Part shown: positions 49,520-61,280 of the stretch, piece after piece
How positions within the stretch are numbered: position 1 is the stretch's first letter
Layout: each line of letters starts with the position of its first letter
DNA from: Haliclystus octoradiatus
Taxonomy: Eukaryota; Cnidaria; Staurozoa; Stauromedusae; Haliclystidae
Assembly (NCBI GenBank): GCA_916610825.1
Contig: OU744447.1
Coordinates: forward strand, 27,664,561-27,728,560
Direction of reading: 5' to 3'
DNA length: 64,000 nucleotides
Translations under genes and position numbers: made by a program
The notes under the pieces: generated by a model
What the model saw: only the letters and a program-made list of their open reading frames with translations
Told to the model about the DNA's origin: nothing
Database searches by the model: none

Positions 49520-51506
49520 TGTATTTAGTCATTTTGAGTTGTTTTTGTCAAATTCGTGTTCTCTTGGGAATTAAGCATTGTTTTTCTCAAATTCGAATTA
49601 CTTTGCGAATTAGGCATTGTTTTTGGTCATTTGAGTTATTTTTGTCAAATTCGAATCCCCTTGGGAATTAAGTATTGTTTTTGGTCATTTTGAGTTGTTT
49701 TTCTCAAATTCGAATTACCTTGGGAATGAGGTATTGTTTTTGGTCAATTTGAAATGTTTTTGTCAATTTCGAATTTCCTTGGAAATTTGGCATTGTTTTT
49801 TCTCATTTCCCATTCACTTGGGAATTGGGCAATGTTTTTGGTCATTTTGAGTTGTTTTTGTCGAATTCGAATTTCCTTGGGAATTCAGTATTATTTTTGG
49901 TAATTTTGAGTTGTTTTTGTCAAATTCGAATTCCCTTGGCATTTAAGTATTGTTTTTGGTCATTTTGAGTTGTTTTTGTCAAATTCGAGTTCCCTTGGGA
50001 ATTGAGCATTGTTTTTCTCAAATTCGAATTCCTTTGAGAATTAGGCATTGTTTTTAGTCAGAGTTGTTTTTGTCAAATTCGAGTTCCCTTTGGAATTACG
50101 CATTGTTTTTCTCAAATTCGAATTCCTTTGAGAATTAGGCATTGTTTTTGGTCAATTTGAATTGTTTTTGTCAATTTCGAATTCCGTTGGGAATTTGGGA
50201 TTTGTTTTTTTCATTTCCCATTCACTTGGCAATTAAATATTGTTTTTGGTCATTTTGAGTTGTTTTTGTCAAATTCGGATTTCCTTGATAATTTGGCATT
50301 GTTTTTTCTCATTTCCCATTTACTTGGGAATTAGGTATTGTTTTTAGTCATTTTGAGTTGTTTTTGTCAAATTCGAGTTTCCTTGGGAATTAAGCATTGT
50401 TTTTTCTCAAATTCGAATTCCTTTGAGAATTAGGCATTGTTTTTGATCATTTTGAACTGTTTTTGTCAAATTCGAATTCCCTTGGGAATTTGGCATTGCT
50501 TTTTATCATTTTTCTTTCCCTTAGGAATTAGGCATTGTTTTTGGTCATTTTGAGTTGTTTTTGTCAAATTCGAATTCCCTTGAGAATTAAGCATTGTTTT
50601 TGGTCATTTTGAGTTGTTTCTCTCAAATTCGAATTCCCTTGGGAATGAGGTATTGTTTTTGGTCAATTTGAATTGTTTTTGTCAATTTCGAATTCCCTTG
50701 GGAATTTGGCATTGTTTTTTCTCATTTCCCATTCATTTGGGAATTAGGCATTGTATTTAGTCATTTTGAGTTGTTTTTGTCAAATTCGAGTTCTCTTGGG
50801 AATTAAGCATTGTTTTTCTCAAATTCGAATTCCTTTGAGAATTAGGCATTGTTTTTGATCATTTTGAGTCAAATTCGAATTCCCTTGGGAATTTGACATT
50901 GTTTTTTATCATCTTTCTTTTCCTTAGGAATTAGGCATTGTTTTTGGTCATTTTGAGTTGTTTTTGTCAAATTCGTGTTCTCTTGGGAATTAAGCATTGT
51001 TTTTCTCAAATTCGAATTACTTTGCGAATTAGGCATTGTTTTTGGTCATTTGAGTTGTTTTTGTCAAATTCGAGTTCCCTTGGGAATTGAGCATTGTTTT
51101 TCTCAAATTCGAATTCCTTTGAGAATTAGGCATTGTTTTTAGTCATTTTGAGTTGTTTTTCTCAAATTCGAATTCCTTTGAGAATTAGGCATTGTTTTTG
51201 GTCAATTTGAATTGTTTTTGTCAAATTTGAATTCCCTTGGGAATTTGGCATTGTTTTTTATCATTTTTCTTTCCCTTAGGAATTAGGCATTGTTTTTGGT
51301 CATTTTGAGTTGTTTTTGTCAAATTCGAATTCCCTTGGGAATTAAGCATTGTTTTTGGTCATTTTGAGTTGTTTTTCTCAAATTCGAATTCCCTTGGGAA
51401 TGAGGTATTGTTTTTGGTCAATTTGAATTGTTTTTGTCAATTTCAAATTCCCTTGGGAATTTGGCATTGTTTTTTCTCATTTCCCATTCACTTGGGAATT
51501 AGGCAT
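49520..51506 (+). repeat. Domain B unit, 1987 bp
   Basis: Landmark at 49520, next at 51507. S4 (reading GATTTG) is at 50200 and the 50-bp monomer at 50847, both 1987 bp after their counterparts at 48213 and 48860. A 4-bp deletion near 50060 (AGTCAGAGTTG) accounts for the 1991-bp spacing between S4 copies at 50200 and 52191. Other private changes are GAGTTATTTTTG near 49634, GGCATTTAAG near 49938 and TTTGACATTG near 50893. Confidence 0.88.
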
Positions 51507-53878
51507 TGTATTTAGTCATTTTGAGTTGTTTTTGTCAAATTCGTGTTCTCTTGGGAATTAAGCATTGTTTTTCTCAAATTCGAATTACTTTGCGAATTAG
51601 GCATTGTTTTTGGTCATTTGAGTTGTTTTTGTCAAATTCGAATCCCCTTGGGAATTAAGTATTGTTTTTGGTCATTTTGAGTTGTTTTTCTCAAATTCGA
51701 ATTACCTTGGGAATGAGGTATTGTTTTTGGTCAATTTGAAATGTTTTTGTCAATTTCGAATTTCCTTGGAAATTTGGCATTGTTTTTTCTCATTTCCCAT
51801 TCACTTGGGAATTGGGCAATGTTTTTGGTCATTTTGAGTTGTTTTTGTCGAATTCGAATTTCCTTGGGAATTCAGTATTATTTTTGGTAATTTTGAGTTG
51901 TTTTTGTCAAATTCGAATTCCCTTGGCAATTAAGTATTGTTTTTGGTCATTTTGAGTTGTTTTTGTCAAATTCGAGTTCCCTTGGGAATTGAGCATTGTT
52001 TTTCTCAAATTCGAATTCCTTTGAGAATTAGGCATTGTTTTTAGTCATTTTGAGTTGTTTTTGTCAAATTCCAGTTCCCTTTGGAATTACGCATTGTTTT
52101 TCTCAAATTCGAATTCCTTTGAGAATTAGGCATTGTTTTTGGTCAATTTGAATTGTTTTTGTCAATTTCGAATTCCGTTGGGAATTTGGGATTGGTTTTT
52201 TTCATTTCCCATTCACTTGTTAATTAAATATGGTTTTTGGTCATTTTGAGTTGTTTTTGTAAAATTCGAATCCCCTTGGGAATTAAGTATTGTTTTTGGT
52301 CATTTTGAGTTGTTTTTCTCAAATTCGAATTACCTTGGGAATGAGGTATTGTTTTTGGTCAATTTGAAATGTTTTTGTCAATTTCGAATTTCCTTGGAAA
52401 TTTGGCATTGTTTTTTCTCATTTCCCATTCACTTGGGAATTGGGCAATGTTTTTGGTCATTTTGAGTTGTTTTTGTCGAATTCGAATTTCCTTGGGAATT
52501 CAGTATTATTTTTGGTAATTTTGAGTTGTTTTTGTCAAATTCGAATTCCCTTGGCAATTAAGTATTGTTTTTGGTCATTTTGAGTTGTTTTTGTCAAATT
52601 CGAGTTCCCTTGGGAATTGAGCATTGTTTTTCTCAAATTCGAATTCCTTTGAGAATTAGGCATTGTTTTTAGTCATTTTGAGTTGTTTTTGTCAAATTCG
52701 AGTTCCCTTTGGAATTACGCATTGTTTTTCTCAAATTCGAATTCCTTTGAGAATTAGGCATTGTTTTTGGTCAATTTGAATTGTTTTTGTCAATTTCGAA
52801 TTCCGTTGGGAATTTGGGATTGGTTTTTTTCATTTCCCATTCACTTAGCAATTAAATATTGTTTTTGGTCATTTTGAGTTGTTTTTGTCAAATTCGGATT
52901 TCCTTGATAATTTTGCATTGTTTTTTCTCATTTCCCATTTACTTGGGAATTAGGTATTGTTTTTAGTCATTTTGAGTTGTTTTTGTCAAATTCGAGTTTC
53001 CTTGGAAATTAAGCATTGTTTTTTCTCAAATTCGAATTCCTTTGAGAATTAGGCATTGTTTTTGGTCATTTGAGTTGTTTTTGTCAAATTCGAGTTCCCT
53101 TGGGAATTGAGCATTGTTTTTCTCAAATTCGAATTCCTTTGAGAATTAGGCATTGTTTTTAGTCATTTTGAGTTGTTTTTCTCAAATTCGAATTCCCTTG
53201 AGAATTAAGCATTGTTTTTTGTCATTTTGAGTTGTTTCTCTCAAATTCGAATTCCCTTGGGAATGAGGTATTGTTTTTGGTCAATTTGAATTGTTTTTGT
53301 CAATTTCGAATTCCCTTGGGAATTTGGCATTGTTTTTTCTCATTTCCCATTCATTTGGGAATTAGGCATTGTATTTAGTCATTTTGAGTTGTTTTTGTCA
53401 AATTCGTGTTCTCTTGGGAATTAAGCATTGTTTTTCTCAAATTCGAATTACTTTGCGAATTAGGCATTGTTTTTGGTCATTTGAGTTGTTTTTGTCAAAT
53501 TCGAGTTCCCTTGGGAATTGAGCATTGTTTTTCTCAAATTCGAATTCCTTTGAGAATTAGGCATTGTTTTTAGTCATTTTGAGTTGTTTTTCTCAAATTC
53601 GAATTCCTTTGAGAATTAGGCATTGTTTTTGGTCAATTTGAATTGTTTTTGTCAAATTTGAATTCCCTTGGGAATTTGGCATTGTTTTTTATCATTTTTC
53701 TTTCCCTTAGGAATTAGGCATTGTTTTTGGTCATTTTGAGTTGTTTTTCTCAAATTCGAATTCCCTTGGGAATGAGGTATTGTTTTTGGTCAATTTGAAT
53801 TGTTTTTGTCAATTTCAAATTCCCTTGGGAATTTGGCATTGTTTTTTCTCATTTCCCATTCACTTGGGAATTAGGCAT
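51507..53878 (+). repeat. Domain B unit with a 628-bp sub-repeat
   Basis: S4 copies at 52191 and 52819 are 628 bp apart, which is the 510-bp 10-mer plus two L monomers (8x59 + 4x39). The extra L pair carries AATCCCCTTGGG and GAATTACC. The S4 at 52191 reads CACTTGTTAATT and is followed by TATGGTTTTTGG and GTAAAATTCG. The unit then shortens: the CGGATTTCC section near 52896 passes quickly into S1/L blocks. Confidence 0.86.
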
Positions 53879-55543
53879 TGTATTTAGTCATTTTGAGTTG
53901 TTTTTGTCAAATTCGTGTTCTCTTGGGAATTAAGCATTGTTTTTCTCAAATTCGAATTACTTTGCGAATTAGGCATTGTTTTTGGTCATTTGAGTTGTTT
54001 TTGTCAAATTCGAATCCCCTTGGGAATTAAGTATTGTTTTTGGTCATTTTGAGTTGTTTTTCTCAAATTCGAATTACCTTGGGAATGAGGTATTGTTTTT
54101 GGTCAATTTGAAATGTTTTTGTCAATTTCGAATTTCCTTGGAAATTTGGCATTGTTTTTTCTCATTTCCCATTCACTTGGGAATTGGGCAATGTTTTTGG
54201 TCATTTTGAGTTGTTTTTGTCGAATTCGAATTTCCTTGGGAATTCAGTATTATTTTTGGTAATGTTGAGTTGTTTTTGTCAAATTCGAATTCCCTTGGCA
54301 ATTAAGTATTGTTTTTGGTCATTTTGAGTTGTTTTTGTCAAATTCGAGTTCCCTTGGGAATTGAGCATTGTTTTTCTCAAATTCGAATTCCTTTGAGAAT
54401 TAGGCATTGTTTTTAGTCATTTTGAGTTGTTTTTGTCAAATTCGAGTTCCCTTTGGAATTACGCATTTTTTTTCTCAAATTCGAATTCCTTTGAGAATTA
54501 GGCATTGTTTTTGGTCAATTTGAATTGTTTTTGTCAATTTCGAATTCCGTTGGGAATTTGGGATTGGTTTTTTTCATTTCCCATTCACTTGGCAATTAAA
54601 TATGGTTTTTGGTCATTTTGAGTTGTTTTTGTCAAATTCGAATCCCCTTGGGAATTAAGTATTGTTTTTGGTCATTTTGAGTTGTTTTTCTCAAATTCGA
54701 ATTACCTTGGGAATGAGGTATTGTTTTTGGTCAATTTGAAATGTTTTTGTCAATTTCGAATTTCCTTGGAAATTTGGCATTGTTTTTTCTCATTTCCCAT
54801 TCACTTGGGAATTGGGCAATGTTTTTGGTCATTTTGAGTTGTTTTTGTCGAATTCGAATTTCCTTGGGAATTCAGTATTATTTTTGGTAATTTTGAGTTG
54901 TTTTTGTCAAATTCGAATTCCCTTGGCAATTAAGTATTGTTTTTGGTCATTTTGAGTTGTTTTTGTCAAATTCTAGTTCCCTTGGGAATTGAGCATTGTT
55001 TTTCTCAAATTCAAATTCCTTTGAGAATTAGGCATTGTTTTTAGTCATTTTGAGTTGTTTTTGTCAAATTCGAGTTCCCTTTGGAATTACGCATTGTTTT
55101 TTCTCAAATTCGAATTCCTTTGAGAATTAGGCATTGTTTTTGATCATTTTGAACTGTTTTTGTCAAATTCGAATTCCCTTGGGAATTTGGCATTGCTTTT
55201 TATCATTTTTCTTTCCCTTAGGAATTAGGCATTGTTTTTGGTCATTTTGAGTTGTTTTTGTCAAATTCGAATTCCCTTGAGAATTAAGCATTGTTTTTGG
55301 TCATTTTGAGTTGTTTCTCTCAAATTCGAATTCCCTTGGGAATGAGGTATTGTTTTTGGTCAATTTGAATTGTTTTTGTCAATTTCGAATTCCCTTGGGA
55401 ATTTGGCATTGTTTTTTCTCATTTCCCATTCATTTGGGAATTAGGCATTGTATTTAGTCATTTTGAGTTGTTTTTGTCAAATTCGAGTTCTCTTGGGAAT
55501 TAAGCATTGTTTTTCTCAAATTCGAATTCCTTTGAGAATTAGG
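53879..55543 (+). repeat. Last domain B unit
   Basis: Landmark at 53879 and the final S4 at 54563, again followed by TATGGTTTTTGG and AATCCCC monomers. After this, sub-types shared with domain D become common. Small private changes are GGTAATGTTGAG near 54262, GCATTTTTTTTCTC near 54465 and CTAGTTCCC near 54973. From about 55100 an S1 with an extra T joins to the GATCATTTTGAAC L monomer. Confidence 0.85.
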
Positions 55544-56170
55544 CATTGTTTTTGATCATTTTGAGTCAAATTCGAATTCCCTTGGGAATTTGGCATTGTT
55601 TTTTATCATCTTTCTTTCCCTTAGGAATTAGGCATTGTTTTTGGTCATTTTGAGTTGTATTTGTCAAATTCGTGTTCTCTTGGGAATTAAGCATTGTTTT
55701 TCTCAAATTCGAATTACTTTGCGAATTAGGCATTGTTTTTGGTCATTTGAGTTGTTTTTGTCAAATTCGAGTTCCCTTGGGAATTGAGCATTGTTTTTCT
55801 CAAATTCGAATTCCTTTGAGAATTAGGCATTGTTTTTAGTCATTTTGAGTTGTTTTTCTCAAATTCGAATTCCTTTGAGAATTAGGCATTGTTTTTGATC
55901 ATTTTGAGTCAAATTCGAATTCCCTTGGGAATTTGGCATTGTTTTTTATCATCTTTCTTTCCCTTAGGAATTAGGCATTGTTTTTGGTCATTTTGAGTTG
56001 TATTTGTCAAATTCGTGTTCTCTTGGGAATTAAGCATTGTTTTTCTCAAATTCGAATTACTTTGCGAATTAGGCATTGTTTTTGGTCATTTGAATTGTTT
56101 TTGTCAAATTCGAGTTCTCTTGGGAATTAAGCATTGTTTTTCTCAAATTCGAATTCCTTTGAGAATTAGG
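55544..56170 (+). repeat. 343-bp tandem duplication starting with the 50-bp monomer
   Basis: Copy 1 is 55544-55886, a seven-monomer block of 50+39+59+39+58+39+59 = 343 bp. Copy 2 is 55887-56170, lacking the last L monomer (284 bp). A third 50-bp monomer follows at 56171. Both copies carry GAGTTGTATTTGTC, seen nowhere else. The 58-bp monomer (GGTCATTTGAG or GGTCATTTGAA) has lost one T. Confidence 0.9.
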
Positions 56171-57075
56171 CATTGTTTTTGATCATTTTGAGTCAAATTC
56201 GAATTCCCTTGGGAATTTGGCATTGTTTTTTATCATCTTTCTTTCCCTTAGGAATTAGGCATTGTTTTTGGTCATTTTGAGTTGTTTTTGTCAAATTCGA
56301 ATTCCCTTGGGAATTAAGTATTGTTTTTGGTCATTTTGAGTTGTTTTTGTCAATTTCGAATTCCCTTGGGAATTTGGCATTGTTTTTTCTCATTTCCCAT
56401 TCACTTGGGAATTAGGCATTGTTTTTAGTCATTTTGAGTTGTTTTTGTCAAATTCGAGTTCCCTTGGGAATTAAGCATTGTTTTTCTCAAATTCGAATTC
56501 CTTTGAGAATTAGGCATTGTTTTTGATCATTTTGAGCTGTTTTTGTCAAATTCGAATTCCCTTGGGAATTTGGCATTGTTTTTTTATCATTTTTCTTTCC
56601 CTTAGGAATTAGGCATTGTTTTCGGTCATTTTGAGTTGTTTTTGTCAAATTCGAATTCCCTTGGGAATTAAGCATTGTTTTTGGTCATTTTGAGTTGTTT
56701 TTCTCAAATTCGAATTCCCTTGGGAATGAGGTATTGTTTTTGGTCAATTTGAATTGTTTTTGTCAATTTCGAATTCCCTTGGGAATTTGGCATTGTTTTT
56801 TCTCATTTCCCATTCATTTGGGAATTAGGCATTGTATTTAGTCATTTTGAGTTGTTTTTGTCAAATTCGAATTTCCTTGGGAATTCAGTATTATTTTTGG
56901 TAATTTTGAGTTGTTTTTGTCAAATTCGAATTCCCTTGGCAATTAAGTATTGTTTTTGGTCATTTTGAGTTGTTTTTGTCAAATTCGAGTTCCCTTGGGA
57001 ATTGAGCATTGTTTTTCTCAAATTCGAATTCCTTTGAGAATTAGGCATTGTTTTTAGTCATTTTGAGTTGTTTTT
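56171..57075 (+). repeat. Transition from domain B to domain D
   Basis: After the last 50-bp monomer, the order of monomers matches the 29.0-29.4 kb mosaic and then the second half of the domain-D 28-mer: an S2 with CATTCATTT, a landmark monomer reading GAATTTCCTTGGGAATTCAG, and a GGTAATTTT monomer. One S3 here has an extra T (near 56580), and one L reads GTTTTCGGTCA. Confidence 0.8.
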
Positions 57076-57946
57076 CTCAAATTAGAATTCCCTTGGGAAT
57101 GAGGTATTGTTTTTGGTCAATTTGAATTGTTTTTGTCAATTTCGAATTCCCTTGGGAATTTGGCATTGTTTTTAGTCATTTTGAGTTGTTTTTGTCAATT
57201 TCGTGTTCTCTTGGGAATTAAGCATTGTTTTTCTCAAATTCGAATTCTTTTGAGACTTAGGCATTGTTTTTGATCATTTTGAGCTGTTTTTGTCAAATTC
57301 GAATTCCCTTGGAAATTTGGCATTGTTTTTTATCATTTTTCTTTCCCTTAGGAATTAGGCATTGTTTTTGGTCATTTTGAGTTGTTTTTGTCAAATTCGA
57401 ATTCCCTTGGGAATTAAGCATTGTTTTTGGTCATTTTGAGTTGTTTCTCTCAAATTCGAATTCCCTTGGGAATGAGGTATTGTTTTTGGTCAATTTGAAT
57501 TGTTTTTGTCAATTTCGAATTCCCTTGGGAATTTGGCATTGTTTTTTCTCATTTCCCATTCATTTGCGAATTAGGCATTGTATTTAGTCATTTTGAGTTG
57601 TTTTTGTCAAATTCGAGATCTCTTGGGAATTAAGCATTGTTTTTCTCAAATTCGAATTCCTTTGAGAATTAGGCATTGTTTTTGATCATTTTGAGCTTTT
57701 TTTGTCAAATTCGAATTCCCTTGGAAATTTGGCATTGTTTTTTATCATTTTTCTTTCCCTTAGGAATTAAGCATTGTTTTTGGTCATTTTGAGTTGTTTT
57801 TCTCAAATTCGAATTCCCTTGGAAATTTTGCATTGTTTTTTATCATTTTTCTTTCCCTTAGGAATTAGGCATTGTTTTTGGTCATTTTGAGTTGTTTTAT
57901 TCCCTTGGGAATTAAGCATTGTTTTTGGTCATTTTGAGTTGTTTTT
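57076..57946 (+). repeat. 871-bp block of domain D, copy 1
   Basis: The block runs between two CTCAAATTAG landmarks. It contains GAGACTTAGG (57252), CATTTGCGAATT S2, GAGATCTCTTGGG (adding a BglII site, AGATCT), GAGCTTTTTTTGTC and the 47-bp monomer. It repeats at 62771-63641 at an offset of 5695 bp. Confidence 0.9.
57870..57916 (+). repeat. 47-bp deletion monomer, first copy
   Basis: An L monomer lacks 12 bp spanning the end of part b, so GAGTTGTTTTATTCCCTTGG replaces the normal run through TTCGAA. Its length is 47 bp. The only other copy seen is at 63565-63611, exactly 5695 bp away, in the equivalent position of a duplicated block. Confidence 0.92.
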
Positions 57947-59437
57947 CTCAAATTAGAATTCCCTTGGGAATGAGGTATTGTTTTTGGTCAATTTGAATTG
58001 TTTTTGTCAATTTCGAATTCCCTTGGGAATTTGGCATTGTTTTTAGTCATTTTGAGTTGTTTTTGTCAATTTCGTGTTCTCTTGGGAATTAAGCATTGTT
58101 TTTCTCAAATTCGAATTCCTTTGCGAATTAGGCATTGTTTTTGGTCATTTTGAGTTGTTTTTGTCAAATTCGAATCCCCTTGGGAATTAAGTAATGTTTT
58201 TGGTCATTTTGAGTTGTTTTTCTCAAATTCGAATTACTTTGGGAATGAGGTATTGTTTTTGGTCAATTTGAAATGTTTTTGTCAATTTCGAATTCCCTTG
58301 GGAATTTGGCATTGTTTTTTCTCATTTCCGATTCACCTGGGAATTGGGCAATGTTTTTGGTCATTTTGAGTTGTTTTTGTCAAATTCGAATTCCCTTGGG
58401 AATTAAGTATTATTTTTGGTAATTTTGAGTTGTTTTTGTCAAATTCGATTACCTTGGCAATTAAGTATTGTTTTTGGTCATTTTGAGTTGTTTTTGTCCA
58501 ATTCGAGTTCCCTTGGGAATTGAGCATTGTTTTTCTCAAATTCGAATTCCTTTGAGAATTAGGCATTGTTTTTAGTCATTTTGAGTTGTTTTTGTCAAAT
58601 TCGAGTTCTCTTGGGAATTACGCATTGTTTTTCTCAAATTCGAATTCCTTTGAGAATTAGGCATTGTTTTTGGTCAATTTGAATTGTTTTTGTCAAATTT
58701 GAATTCCCTTGGGAATTTGGCATTGTTTTTTATCATTTTTCTTTCCCTTAGGAATTAGGCATTGTTTTTGGTCATTTGGAGTTGTTTTTGTCAAATTCGA
58801 ATTCCCTTGGGAATTAAGCATTGTTTTTGGTCATTTTGAGTTGTTTTTCTCAAATTCGAATTCCCTTGGTAATTAAGTATTGTTTTTGGTCATTTTGAGT
58901 GGTTTTTGTCAATTTCGAATTCCCTTGGGAATTTGGCATTGTTTTTTCTCATTTCCCATTCACTTGGGAATTAGGCATTGTTTTTAGTCATTTTGAGTTG
59001 TTTTTGTCAAATTGGAGTTCCCTTGGGAATTAAGCATTGTTTTTGGTCATTTTGAGTTGTTTTTCTCAAATTCGAATTCCCTTGGGAATGAGGTATTGTT
59101 TTTGGTCAATTTGAATTGTTTTTGTCAATTTCGAATTCCCTTGGGAATTTGGCATTGTTTTTTCTCATTTCCCATTCATTTGGGAATTAGGCATTGTATT
59201 TAGTCATTTTGAGTTGTTTTTGTCAAATTCGAATTTCCTTGGGAATTCAGTATTATTTTTGGTAATTTTGAGTTGTTTTTGTCAAATTCGAATTCCCTTG
59301 GCAATTAAGTATTGTTTTTGGTCATTTTGAGTTGTTTTTGTCAAATTCGAGTTCCCTTGGGAATTGAGCATTGTTTTTCTCAAATTCGAATTCCTTTGAG
59401 AATTAGGCATTGTTTTTAGTCATTTTGAGTTGTTTTT
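57947..59437 (+). repeat. HOR-D unit 1, 1491 bp
   Basis: This is the first full domain-D 28-mer. It is one base longer than the next two units because its S3 near 58720 is still 39 bp. Position-specific markers are AAGTAATGTTTTT, CCGATTCACCTGGG (S2), the 58-bp monomer with TTCGATTACC, GTCCAATTCGAG, TCATTTGGAG and GAGTGGTTTTTG. It carries AATTGGAGTTCCC near 59011, where units 2 and 3 have AATTCGAGTTCCC. Confidence 0.92.
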
Positions 59438-59790
59438 CTCAAATTAGAATTCCCTTGGGAATGAGGTATTGTTTTTGGTCAATTTGAATTGTTTTTGTCA
59501 ATTTCGAATTCCCTTGGGAATTTGGCATTGTTTTTTCTCATTTCCCATTCATTTGCGAATTAGGCATTGTATTTAGTCATTTTGAGTTGTTTTTGTCAAA
59601 TTCGAGATCTCTTGGGAATTAAGCATTGTTTTTCTCAAATTCGAATTCCTTTGAGAATTAGGCATTGTTTTTGATCATTTTGAGCTTTTTTTGTCAAATT
59701 CGAATTCCCTTGGAAATTTGGCATTGTTTTTTATCATTTTTCTTTCCCTTAGGAATTAAGCATTGTTTTTGGTCATTTTGAGTTGTTTTT
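59438..59790 (+). repeat. 353-bp block between HOR-D units
   Basis: This short block lies between two CTCAAATTAG landmarks. It carries the S2 with CATTTGCGAATT, the GAGATCTCTTGGG monomer and GAGCTTTTTTTGTC, so it is a cut-down version of the 871-bp block at 57076. It lacks the GAGACTTAGG and 47-bp monomers. It shifts the 1490-bp phase between units 1 and 2. Confidence 0.88.
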
Positions 59791-61280
59791 CTCAAATTAG
59801 AATTCCCTTGGGAATGAGGTATTGTTTTTGGTCAATTTGAATTGTTTTTGTCAATTTCGAATTCCCTTGGGAATTTGGCATTGTTTTTAGTCATTTTGAG
59901 TTGTTTTTGTCAATTTCGTGTTCTCTTGGGAATTAAGCATTGTTTTTCTCAAATTCGAATTCCTTTGCGAATTAGGCATTGTTTTTGGTCATTTTGAGTT
60001 GTTTTTGTCAAATTCGAATCCCCTTGGGAATTAAGTAATGTTTTTGGTCATTTTGAGTTGTTTTTCTCAAATTCGAATTACTTTGGGAATGAGGTATTGT
60101 TTTTGGTCAATTTGAAATGTTTTTGTCAATTTCGAATTCCCTTGGGAATTTGGCATTGTTTTTTCTCATTTCCGATTCACCTGGGAATTGGGCAATGTTT
60201 TTGGTCATTTTGAGTTGTTTTTGTCAAATTCGAATTCCCTTGGGAATTAAGTATTATTTTTGGTAATTTTGAGTTGTTTTTGTCAAATTCGATTACCTTG
60301 GCAATTAAGTATTGTTTTTGGTCATTTTGAGTTGTTTTTGTCCAATTCGAGTTCCCTTGGGAATTGAGCATTGTTTTTCTCAAATTCGAATTCCTTTGAG
60401 AATTAGGCATTGTTTTTAGTCATTTTGAGTTGTTTTTGTCAAATTCGAGTTCTCTTGGGAATTACGCATTGTTTTTCTCAAATTCGAATTCCTTTGAGAA
60501 TTAGGCATTGTTTTTGGTCAATTTGATTTGTTTTTGTCAAATTTGAATTCCCTTGGGAATTTGGCATTGTTTTTATCATTTTTCTTTCCCTTAGGAATTA
60601 GGCATTGTTTTTGGTCATTTGGAGTTGTTTTTGTCAAATTCGAATTCCCTTGGGAATTAAGCATTGTTTTTGGTCATTTTGAGTTGTTTTTCTCAAATTC
60701 GAATTCCCTTGGTAATTAAGTATTGTTTTTGGTCATTTTGAGTGGTTTTTGTCAATTTCGAATTCCCTTGGGAATTTGGCATTGTTTTTTCTCATTTCCC
60801 TTTCACTTGGGAATTAGGCATTGTTTTTAGTCATTTTGAGTTGTTTTTGTCAAATTCGAGTTCCCTTGGGAATTAAGCATTGTTTTTGGTCATTTTGAGT
60901 TGTTTTTCTCAAATTCGAATTCCCTTGGGAATGAGGTATTGTTTTTGGTCAATTTGAATTGTTTTTGTCAATTTCGAATTCCCTTGGGAATTTGGCATTG
61001 TTTTTTCTCATTTCCCATTCATTTGGGAATTAGGCATTGTATTTAGTCATTTTGAGTTGTTTTTGTCAAATTCGAATTTCCTTGGGAATTCAGTATTATT
61101 TTTGGTAATTTTGAGTTGTTTTTGTCAAATTCGAATTCCCTTGGCAATTAAGTATTGTTTTTGGTCATTTTGAGTTGTTTTTGTCAAATTCGAGTTCCCT
61201 TGGGAATTGAGCATTGTTTTTCTCAAATTCGAATTCCTTTGAGAATTAGGCATTGTTTTTAGTCATTTTGAGTTGTTTTT
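59791..61280 (+). repeat. HOR-D unit 2, 1490 bp
   Basis: A complete 28-mer of 20 L and 8 S monomers. The sum is 20x59 + 8x39 = 1492, minus one base in the TTCGATTACC L monomer and one in the 38-bp S3, giving 1490. It is essentially identical to unit 3. Shared private changes are GGTCAATTTGATTTG near 60517 and CCCTTTCACTTGG near 60799. Confidence 0.95.

Noticed and set aside
58333-58566. Minus-strand 77-codon frame, repeated at 60177 and 61667.
   Set aside because: The identical frames sit at the spacing of the domain-D units and are the reverse translation of the same monomers. Repetition of the frame follows from repetition of the DNA.
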